Assembly (NCBI RefSeq): GCF_003443615.1
Contig: NZ_CP031967.1
Location: 4,216,001 to 4,280,000, forward strand
Direction: 5' to 3'
Length of the DNA stretch: 64,000 nucleotides
Source: Alteromonas sp. BL110
Lineage (GTDB): Bacteria; Pseudomonadota; Gammaproteobacteria; Enterobacterales; Alteromonadaceae
This document shows positions 43,642-51,400 of the stretch, in pieces. Position numbers and translations under genes: made by a program. The notes beneath the pieces were generated by a model that did no database searches, was not told the origin of the DNA, and saw nothing but the letters and a program-made list of their open reading frames with translations. Position 1 is the stretch's first letter. The number at the start of each line of letters is the position of its first letter.

Positions 43642-43956
43642 TATGGCTCTCTATTTTTAGATATGTAAGTAGCATTTATTGATGTTGGTATAAGACAGGT
43701 AAAGCTAATTATTTATTTCACTAAATTTGGTAAAAATTGGAAATCATCTATATAGAGAGGAAATATTAATCTATTGAGGTGACCAACAACCAATCAACCA
43801 GTTATTTTCATTCACATAATCAACACTTTTTCTATTCAAGCTCTACTTTCTCTGTTTGATTGGTCATTCCACTCTCACTTGATAGTAAAACGTATTCCCA
43901 TTCATTTCGTTATATTATAACATTGCTATCTAATTTCAGTTACAGCACGTTATACA
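43642..43956. other. Intergenic region before the ABC-TonB operon
   Basis: These 315 AT-rich bases contain no gene and no clear Fur box, although the operon ends in a siderophore-type receptor. Confidence 0.4.
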
Positions 43957-44679
43957 ATGCAAACAAATTCAGTAATATGCGCAGATGCGCTGACCGTGCG
44001 CGTTGAAAACCGCACGCTTTTAGACAATCTAAACTTCAATGTTGGCAAGGGCGAAGTTTTTGCACTTTTAGGCGGAAACGGTGCTGGTAAATCTACTACC
44101 CTTAAAACCTTTTTAGGTTTGATGAAGGCAAGCAGTGGTAGCGCTACTGTTTTGGGCCACAACGCCACTACTCACCCTAACGATGTTCAAAAGTCTGTCG
44201 CTTATTTACCTGAATCTGTAACGCTTTATGGTCACCTTTCTGGCTGGGAAAATATCCGTTACTTTCTTTCGGTAGCTGGTGTAGAAAAATCAGACGAAGA
44301 CATTTTTGCAGCACTTCGCAAAGTGGCGCTTCAAGAAGATTCATGGAATAAGGCGTTATCAAACTACTCGAAAGGTATGCGCCAGAAGACCGCAATTGCC
44401 CTTGCTTTGTTGCGTAATGCCCCTGTGCTGTTTTTAGATGAGCCCACATCAGGCCTAGACCCTGCCGCCATTGACGAGTTTAATGCGTTGGTTTCTGAAC
44501 TAGCGGCCAACGGCGCTACCATTTTTATGGTAACCCACGACGTGTATGGCGCTTGTCAAGTCGCTCACCGTATTGTGCTTTTAAGTAACGGTAAGCTAAC
44601 CGGCTCCTTCGAGCGTGTTGGCGATACGCCTATTGATACTGAAGCGGTACACGCAGCATTTGCAGGGCGCAAAGCATGA
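43957..44679 (+). CDS. ABC transporter ATP-binding protein (NosF-like)
   Basis: The 240 residues are a full ATPase: Walker A GGNGAGKSTTLKTF at about 35-48, signature LSNYSKGMRQK at about 136-146, Walker B APVLFLDEPTSGLDP and the H-loop MVTHD. The architecture is that of ABC-2 exporters and NosF-type ATPases. The next two genes encode its permeases; the ATG of the first overlaps its 3' end (44676). The substrate and direction are inferred to be export but not shown. Confidence 0.92.
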   Translation: MQTNSVICADALTVRVENRTLLDNLNFNVGKGEVFALLGGNGAGKSTTLKTFLGLMKASSGSATVLGHNATTHPNDVQKSVAYLPESVTLYGHLSGWENIRYFLSVAGVEKSDEDIFAALRKVALQEDSWNKALSNYSKGMRQKTAIALALLRNAPVLFLDEPTSGLDPAAIDEFNALVSELAANGATIFMVTHDVYGACQVAHRIVLLSNGKLTGSFERVGDTPIDTEAVHAAFAGRKA

Positions 44680-46118
44680 TATTTAGTGTAGTTAAAACCA
44701 TTTGTGCAGATCAGTGGCGCTATTGGCTGCGCACGAAAGTCGCCGCTACGGTGCTGTTGCTAGGGGCGATACTGACCCTTGCGGCATTGGTTGTGAATGC
44801 ATTTCACATTGAGGAAGCCGCGCACGCTAGAGAGCACCTTCAAACTGAAGCAGAAGAACGCTTTAAAGCGCAGCCTGACAAGCACCCTCACCGAATGGTG
44901 CATTACGGTCATTATGTTTTTCGTGCCCCTACTCCATTAAGCGTAATTGAACCTGGTGTAGACACCTACACGGGTAACGCTATTTTCTTAGAAGGGCATC
45001 GACAAAATAGCGCCATGTTTGCCGAGCAGAGGCAATCGGTTGGGCTTACGCGTTTTAGTAGCTTAACCCCTAGCTTCCTTGCGTTAGTACTTGCGCCGCT
45101 GTTTATTATTCTCATTGGTTACGGCAGCGTATCTCGAGAGCGCGAGGCCGGCACACTTACTTTGTTGTTGTCACAAGGCACTACGCGCTGGCAGCTAATG
45201 TTAGGAAAACTTTTAGCGTTAATTACAGCTAGCGGTTTGTTCTTACTCCCTTTGCTGCTGGCCTGCTTGTATGTAGCTTTTTCAAGCGAAAGCCCGCTCG
45301 TGGTGATGCTATTTTGCTTAAGTTACGCCGTTTACTTCTTGCTATGGGCTACTGTTGTAACCGCGTGCTCAGCGTTATTTGAAAAAAGCAGTGTTAGCTT
45401 CACCATGCTTATTGTTATTTGGATGGCCGCGTGTGTGTTACTTCCTCGCTTGGGAAGCAGCGTAGCAACGAATGCCGCCCCTTCTACTGGCAAGCTTGAA
45501 GCGGACTTCAAAGTAGAAGAAAAGCTTAGAAGTTTGGGCGACGGTCACGACGTAGACGACCCTGCATTTAAAAAGCTAAAAGAAGATTTATTAGCAAAAT
45601 ACAATGTGGATTCCGTAGACGACCTGCCTGTTAATTTCCGCGGTGTTGTTGCTCAGTATTCAGAAGGCAGACAGGCAAAAGTGCTTAATGAATTTGCCGA
45701 AAACAGAATGGGTGAAGAGTTAGAACAAGCACATATTGCACGTCAGTTTGGTTGGCTATCGCCTACCGTTGCCGTTCGCGCAATCTCTACAATATTAGCG
45801 GGTACCAGCCTTGAAACCCATCATCGTTTTTTACGAGAAGCAGAAGCTCTGCGCCTTGAATTCGTGCAAGGGCTAAATAAAGTGCATGTTGAAAAGCTGG
45901 ACTACAAACTCGACATGAACCGCAACGCAAGCGAAGAAGCGGCTGATAAAGCTGTTGTGGATGCAGATAATTGGGCATTGCTAGCCGAGTTTAATTTCAA
46001 ACCTGAAGCAGCAAACACACGCATTTCAAACGCGCTTATCTATTTTCTACAACTGTTTGTTTGGGTATGCATTACCGCCCTGCTTTTAAAAGCGGCTGTT
46101 AGGAGGTTAAACCCATGA
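44676..46118 (+). CDS. ABC-2 type permease, DUF3526-like (first of two)
   Basis: The 480 residues begin with a helix at about 24-44, then a large loop rich in charged residues (about 50-130) that is probably outside. A cluster of helices at about 135-255 follows (PSFLALVLAPLFIILIGYG, LLALITASGLFLLPLLLAC, FTMLIVIWMAACVLLP). A second large loop and a C-terminal helix complete it. SVSREREAGTLTLLLSQGTTRWQLMLGK after helix 2 is the ABC-2 coupling segment. It overlaps the ATPase by four bases and the next permease by four bases (ATGA). Confidence 0.87.
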   Translation: MIFSVVKTICADQWRYWLRTKVAATVLLLGAILTLAALVVNAFHIEEAAHAREHLQTEAEERFKAQPDKHPHRMVHYGHYVFRAPTPLSVIEPGVDTYTGNAIFLEGHRQNSAMFAEQRQSVGLTRFSSLTPSFLALVLAPLFIILIGYGSVSREREAGTLTLLLSQGTTRWQLMLGKLLALITASGLFLLPLLLACLYVAFSSESPLVVMLFCLSYAVYFLLWATVVTACSALFEKSSVSFTMLIVIWMAACVLLPRLGSSVATNAAPSTGKLEADFKVEEKLRSLGDGHDVDDPAFKKLKEDLLAKYNVDSVDDLPVNFRGVVAQYSEGRQAKVLNEFAENRMGEELEQAHIARQFGWLSPTVAVRAISTILAGTSLETHHRFLREAEALRLEFVQGLNKVHVEKLDYKLDMNRNASEEAADKAVVDADNWALLAEFNFKPEAANTRISNALIYFLQLFVWVCITALLLKAAVRRLNP

Positions 46119-47432
46119 TGCGTTTTACCGATCTTAAACGTGAAGCTAATTTTGTTTTTGGTCACCGTCAAATAAAACTTACGTTATTAGTCGTATTTCT
46201 TTTAAGCGCGGTGTCGTTGTGGTCTGGTTATGCAGAAATGCACGAACAACAAGCCACTATTGAACGCTTACTAGAAAAAGACCAAATAGAGCGTGAAGCC
46301 GTTATCACTCACCAGTCGAACTTCGGCATGGTTGCTTATTACGCCTTTCATCTGACTTATGCCCCCCCTTCCCCGCTGGCTTTTGCTGCCGTAGGTGAAA
46401 GAGATGTATTTCCTTGGAAGCACCGTATACGCATGCTTGCGTTAGAAGGGCAAATTTACGAAAGCGATACCGACAACCCCGAGCTTGCGTTTTTAGGGCG
46501 TTTCGATTTTGCCTTTGTGACCAGCGTATTGCTGCCATTATTTATCATATTGCTACTTTACGATTTAAAAGCAAAGGAACGGGAAGCCCGACGCTTCGAT
46601 TTGCTCAATGTAACTGCACGCAATGCCCATGCGATATGGACATCACGAGTATTAGTTACCTTAGTTCCTTTAGCGCTTGTTACGCTCGCTCCATTTGTGG
46701 TGTTCGGATTAATTAACGGTGCATCTTTACCCTCTCTATTAACCGTTTGCGCAATAGTAATAGGTAACATTGCGTTGTGGAGTGTCATTGTTCTTGTGAT
46801 TGGCGCAGCAAAACGTTTTGCAAATTTCAGTGCAACGCACCTTGCCTCTATAATGCTGGGCGTTTGGCTTGTTACCACTGTTGTTGTTCCTGTGACCGCA
46901 CACACGGTAATTAATGCGGTGGTTGAAACACCTGAAGGCGGCGACATTGTGCTTACCCAACGCGAAGCAGTAAATAGCGCGTGGGATAAGCCCGTTGAAG
47001 ACACGTGGCGTGCATTCATAGCCACGCATCCACAGTGGGCCGACTACACAGAATTTGACCCTGAACGAGACAGCTCATTTAATTGGAAATGGTACTACGC
47101 ATTTCAACAAGTGGGCGACCAAACGGCTAGTGACTTGTCGAAAGCTTATCAGGGCCGCCACGCTTCAAAGAGACACCATTGCAAGCTACGTAGCCTTACT
47201 TTCTCCTTCCTTGCTTACGCAACGTTTATTATCAAGCGCTGCTGATACTAATGTAAGCGCCATGGTGGGCTATGAAAATGATGTACGCGCTTTTCATAAG
47301 GCGCTACGAAAATTTTATTACTATCACCTTTTCAAAGAGCCTGAATTTTCTCAGGAAAGCTTTGAGGCACTACCACAATTTACACCAAACACTAAAAGCT
47401 CACACGAGAACCGCACAGGAAAAGAAGAATGA
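46115..47432 (+). pseudogene. ABC-2 type permease, DUF3526-like (second), with a one-base frame disruption
   Basis: The frame from ATG 46115 matches the first permease in layout: N-terminal helix, external loop, FVTSVLLPLFIILLLYDLKAKEREARRFDLLNV coupling segment, and further helices to about 270. After YQGR at about 47158 the frame goes into a non-similar tail and ends at 47245. The correct continuation lies one base on: TLQRDTIASYVALLSPSLLTQRLLSSAADTN through EFSQESFEALPQF to the TGA at 47430-47432. This stop overlaps the ATG of the TonB receptor gene, as in the rest of the operon. That coupling shows the full frame was the functional one. About 438 residues if restored. Confidence 0.85.
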
Positions 47433-49624
47433 AAACTAGTTGGGTGAAAACATCACTTGCAGCCTCTATATCAGCTTTATTAAGCACGTCGGCTTTAGCG
47501 CAAAGCGATAACAACCAAAATGAAGCTGATGTTGAAAAAATAACCGTGCACGGTATGCACCGCGCGTATCAAGGGGCTTTTGAATACAAAGAGGTACCTG
47601 CAGCTGCCCAAGATATAGACTTAGGCTTACTTAGCGATGCTGGTGCTATTAATTTGAATGACGCACTAGATCTATCGGCATCTGTAGCACGACAAAATAA
47701 TTTTGGCGGCCTTTGGAATAGCTTTGCAATTCGTGGCTTTTCAGGGGACGAAAACTTACCAAGCGGCTTTCTGGTAAACGGCTTTAACGCAGGTCGTGGC
47801 TTCGGCGGTCCTCGTGACTTATCTGGCATTGATCACGTAGAAGTATTGAAAGGCCCGAAAGCAGCGCTTTTCGGACGTGGTGAGCCAGGTGGCGCAATTA
47901 ATCTAGTAACTAAACGTCCTCAGTTTCGTGAAGGAGGTGAAGTTAAAGCCACTTACGGAAGCTGGGAGCAAATGCGTGTTGAAGCTGACGTACAAACTGT
48001 TGCGGGCGCATCTGAGAATGTTGGCGTACGCTTAGTTGGTTTTTATGAAGACGCAGAAAGTTTCCGCGATACAGTAGAAACCGAGCGCTTTGGGTTTTAT
48101 CCATCGGTAACCTGGGAAGCGTCGGCAGATACTACCATGACTTACGAGCTAGAGTACACAGAACAAAAGATTCCTTTTGATCGCGGTGTAGTGGCTATTG
48201 ACGGCGAATTAGGCCATCAACCCATTGAAACCTTTACTGGCGATCCGAATGGCGACACTATCGATACCCAAGTTGTTGGTCATCAAATTGAAGTTTCTCA
48301 CAAGCTAGCTGATGACTGGAACTTATTGTTAGGTGCAGGGTTGCGTGATACCACGTTTGAAGGTAATGCATTAGAGAATAATTTTGGTGGCCGTCAAACG
48401 CTATTTATCGACCCTAATCAAGTATTGTTATCACGCTTTAAGCGTTATCGTAACTTTGAAACTGATTACCTTGTATTACGAGGCGAAATTGCGGGTGAAT
48501 TTGAAACAGGCTCACTAACCCATCGCGTTATTATTGGTGCTGACTACGATAAATTTGAAAACGACCAGGTGATTCTGCGCTATCGCCCACCCTTTTTCTC
48601 AGGCGATACCGACATTAACGATTTAGACTTAGATCAGTACCTTGTGGTCGATATATTCAACCCTGATTACTCACCGCTTCCCGATGTTGAGCTTTCTGAC
48701 AATCTAGACCGCCTAGAAGTACAAGAAGCTTGGGGCGTTTACTTTCAGGACCAAATTAACCTTACCGACAACCTTCAAATTCGTTTAGGCGGTCGTTTTG
48801 ATAAGTTTGAACAAGAAATAGATAATCGCTTAGCAAGCCCGGTAAGCACTACGTCGCAAGATGATACCCGTTTCTCGCCGCAAGTGGGCGCCGTTTATGT
48901 GTTTAACGACAGCACCAGCGTTTATGCCACCTACGGCGAAGGCTTCCGTCAGTTAACAGGTTCTGATTTTGCAGGTAACCCTTTCGAGCCGAACGAATCA
49001 GAATCTGCTGAAATTGGCCTTAAAACCGATTTAACGTCAATGTTTGACAACGTGCGAGGCGATATCACGCTATCACTATTTAATATTGAGCAAAGCAACA
49101 TCCTGGTGTTTGATGACAGTGAAGAAGCATCAGATGGCTTTTTCTTAACACCAGCAGGCGAAGCGCGAAGCCGCGGTATCGAGCTAGATATTAACGCAGA
49201 GTTTGAAAACAACGTTTCGCTTTGGGTGTCCTACACCTTCGTTGATGCAGAAAGCACAAACGATGCGGCGGATGCTAATTTTGTTTCGGCAATTGAGTCT
49301 GGAGACCCGTTAATAAACGTTCCAGAAAACCAATTAAGTATCCAGCTAAGTAAGGGTCTTACTTTAGCAGATATGCCAGTGCGTATTGGTTCTGGACTAT
49401 TGTATGTAGACGAACGCTTAGGTCAAACTGCCACTGACTTCTACTTACCAAGCTACACTACAGTGCGTGCGTTTGCTGAGATAGAGCCTATTGAGAACCT
49501 ATCGGTTAAAGTAGCGGTAGACAACCTATTTGACGAAGAGTTTTACACTAACTCGTTTGCTGATGTGTGGGTTGAACCAGGTGCGCCGCAGCGCTTTAGG
49601 CTAACAGCGGCCTATCGTTTTTAA
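47429..49624 (+). CDS. TonB-dependent siderophore-type receptor
   Basis: The 731-residue receptor has signal peptide MKTSWVKTSLAASISALLSTSALAQ. A TonB-box-like region EKITVHGMHRAYQGAFEYKE follows, then a plug with FAIRGFSGDENLPSGFLVNGF and IDHVEVLKGPKAALFGRGEPGGAINLVTKRP. Its C-terminus RFRLTAAYRF ends with a terminal Phe. This plug signature is that of ferric-siderophore receptors. It is coupled to the exporter operon upstream rather than to siderophore synthesis genes. Whether it imports what the exporter releases is only a hypothesis. Confidence 0.9.
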   Translation: MKTSWVKTSLAASISALLSTSALAQSDNNQNEADVEKITVHGMHRAYQGAFEYKEVPAAAQDIDLGLLSDAGAINLNDALDLSASVARQNNFGGLWNSFAIRGFSGDENLPSGFLVNGFNAGRGFGGPRDLSGIDHVEVLKGPKAALFGRGEPGGAINLVTKRPQFREGGEVKATYGSWEQMRVEADVQTVAGASENVGVRLVGFYEDAESFRDTVETERFGFYPSVTWEASADTTMTYELEYTEQKIPFDRGVVAIDGELGHQPIETFTGDPNGDTIDTQVVGHQIEVSHKLADDWNLLLGAGLRDTTFEGNALENNFGGRQTLFIDPNQVLLSRFKRYRNFETDYLVLRGEIAGEFETGSLTHRVIIGADYDKFENDQVILRYRPPFFSGDTDINDLDLDQYLVVDIFNPDYSPLPDVELSDNLDRLEVQEAWGVYFQDQINLTDNLQIRLGGRFDKFEQEIDNRLASPVSTTSQDDTRFSPQVGAVYVFNDSTSVYATYGEGFRQLTGSDFAGNPFEPNESESAEIGLKTDLTSMFDNVRGDITLSLFNIEQSNILVFDDSEEASDGFFLTPAGEARSRGIELDINAEFENNVSLWVSYTFVDAESTNDAADANFVSAIESGDPLINVPENQLSIQLSKGLTLADMPVRIGSGLLYVDERLGQTATDFYLPSYTTVRAFAEIEPIENLSVKVAVDNLFDEEFYTNSFADVWVEPGAPQRFRLTAAYRF

Positions 49625-49657
49625 TTGTTAAAAACATAGAATTTATTAGATGAATTA

Positions 49658-49690
49658 AAAAGAGGCCGATATCGAATTGGCCTCTTTTTT
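49658..49690 (+). terminator. Terminator after the ABC-TonB operon
   Basis: AAAGAGGCC (about 49659-49667) pairs with GGCCTCTTT at 49679-49687 and is followed by T. It separates the operon from the barrel gene. Confidence 0.85.
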
Positions 49691-49831
49691 ATTTCAGTGC
49701 TAAATAAATTTTTTCCTTATTAATCAAAACACTAAAAACAAAAACAATACTAAAGACTAATAAGCAAGGTTTCTTAACTCCCGTATACTACCCTATACTT
49801 ATGCAGACATCTCTTTTTCAGCGGTTCTAAT

Positions 49832-50884
49832 ATGTTGCTACGCTATATATTTCCATGCTCTCTTATCTTTACCAGCGGGTTCGCTTACTCACAAAGCACG
49901 CCATCAGAATTTGCTGAAATGAGCTTCCAAGATTTACTCAACGTGAATGTTAGTGACAATGCTGACAGTTTAGAAAAACGAAAGTGGACACTATCCTTAC
50001 AGTTTAAAGCTGCTGAGTTTGACGGTTATATGATTGACGACAGCGATGTATCACTGGATGAAGTACTATTTAGCCCTGGTGAAGAACCCCGAACTGAAGA
50101 GAACTTCCCGGTTGTGCCTACCGTCATTAATCAATATGCGAAAATTGTACAAATAGGTTATCAAGTAAGAAGCAACATCAAGTTAGGCATTCAGATACCG
50201 TTAATTAGGCAAGAAACCGATCATGTTAGCGTGGTGCCCGGATATGATGAGTTTTTAATTTCATCTGAAGGATTAGGCGATGTCGTCGTTACTGGGCACT
50301 ATGAGTTCGCGTCGAACGAAAACTACAGTATTTGGTTAAGTGGCGGCATTAGTCTTCCTTCAGGTTCAATTGATGAAGAGGGAGATACGCCGCGCGCTGC
50401 CGGTGACCAGCAACTTCCCTACACTATGCAACTTGGTTCTGGCACATATGATTTCCCTTTCGAAATAGGCTATCAAAATAAAGGACGTTACCCGTTTTCT
50501 ATTATGTTTTCGGCCAGAGTTCGTACCGGTGACAACGATAGAAACTATCGTTTAGGCAACAACTACGAACTTAACGGCAAATACAATTTTGTTATTTCGC
50601 AAGAAACCAGCCTATTTGCCGGCGCAGAACTGAGCTATGCAGATTCAATTCACGGACGAGACGATGAAATAACTGTTGATGGTGATTTTCCCTACCCTGC
50701 AGGTATAACTAATCCAGAATTATATGGTGGGAGTAAAGTAAGATTGTTCGGGGGCGTAAACTACCTTGCTACTGATTGGCTGCAACTGCAACTAAGTGGT
50801 AGTAGACCGGTATATCAAAATCTAAATGGCCCTCAACCCAAAGAGTTGTGGCGATTTGGCTTTCAATTGTCGACCCTTTTTTAA
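49832..50884 (+). CDS. Outer-membrane beta-barrel protein heading a c-di-GMP operon
   Basis: The 350 residues have signal peptide MLLRYIFPCSLIFTSGFAYSQ. Then comes a short N-terminal stretch EMSFQDLLNVNVSDNAD and alternating amphipathic strands (QIGYQVRSNIKLGIQIPLI, IWLSGGISLPSGS, FSIMFSARVRTGD, LFAGAELSYAD), ending in FGFQLSTLF with terminal Phe. It resembles MetA-pathway/transporter-type barrels. The stretch MSFQDLLNVNV is also found at the N-termini of the TonB-like plug-only receptors that precede YfiR proteins. Just ten bases separate it from the YfiR-like gene. Confidence 0.8.
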   Translation: MLLRYIFPCSLIFTSGFAYSQSTPSEFAEMSFQDLLNVNVSDNADSLEKRKWTLSLQFKAAEFDGYMIDDSDVSLDEVLFSPGEEPRTEENFPVVPTVINQYAKIVQIGYQVRSNIKLGIQIPLIRQETDHVSVVPGYDEFLISSEGLGDVVVTGHYEFASNENYSIWLSGGISLPSGSIDEEGDTPRAAGDQQLPYTMQLGSGTYDFPFEIGYQNKGRYPFSIMFSARVRTGDNDRNYRLGNNYELNGKYNFVISQETSLFAGAELSYADSIHGRDDEITVDGDFPYPAGITNPELYGGSKVRLFGGVNYLATDWLQLQLSGSRPVYQNLNGPQPKELWRFGFQLSTLF

Positions 50885-50893
50885 GTAAACTGT

Positions 50894-51400
50894 GTGATTA
50901 AACTTATAACCGCTTTTGTCGTCAAAACAACATGGGTAACAGTCGTGTATTGCTTACTCTGTTCCAACGCTATTGCCCAACTCCCTAAAATTGATAAGCT
51001 TAAAGCCGCTTACATGTACAACTTTACCAAGTTTATTACATGGGAGCGCAATGAGTCTGTTCCTACCGTTTTTTGTATTCACAAGAACGATGAGCTTTTG
51101 TCGTTTTTCGATGCATTAGTAAAAACCCGAGAAAAGGAAAAAGCAAGCGTTGTAGTATCTGATAGTAAAGACGCCAGCGCCTGTCATATGACTTATTTAT
51201 CTACAAGTGATGATTTAACGGTCGCCCATTTGCGTAACAGCGTATTGATTACAGAAAGCGATACTTTAACTGGTGCAGCCCCTGTTTTCCGCTTTTACAC
51301 TGAAAACCAAAAACTCAGGTTTGAAATCGATATAGCAAGAGCAGACGAATTAGACATTAAGATTAGCGCTAAGCTGTTACAAGTCGCGAGGATCAAGTAA
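50894..51400 (+). CDS. YfiR-like periplasmic protein (DUF4154)
   Basis: The 168 residues carry a signal peptide (VKTTWVTVVYCLLCSNAIAQ) and the YfiR signature: KLKAAYMYNFTKFITWE at about 35-51, then LITESDTLTGAAPVFRFYTENQKLRFEIDIARADELDIKISAKLLQVA, the conserved C-terminal block. YfiR represses the diguanylate cyclase YfiN from the periplasm in Pseudomonas. Here it is placed directly before a GGDEF-EAL membrane protein, whose ATG overlaps its stop (TAATG). The start is GTG 50894. Confidence 0.9.
   Translation: MIKLITAFVVKTTWVTVVYCLLCSNAIAQLPKIDKLKAAYMYNFTKFITWERNESVPTVFCIHKNDELLSFFDALVKTREKEKASVVVSDSKDASACHMTYLSTSDDLTVAHLRNSVLITESDTLTGAAPVFRFYTENQKLRFEIDIARADELDIKISAKLLQVARIK

Noticed and set aside
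43642..43956. Fur box upstream of the ABC-TonB operon
   Set aside because: No GATAAT-type palindrome comparable to that at 60080 can be seen, so iron control of this operon is not supported.
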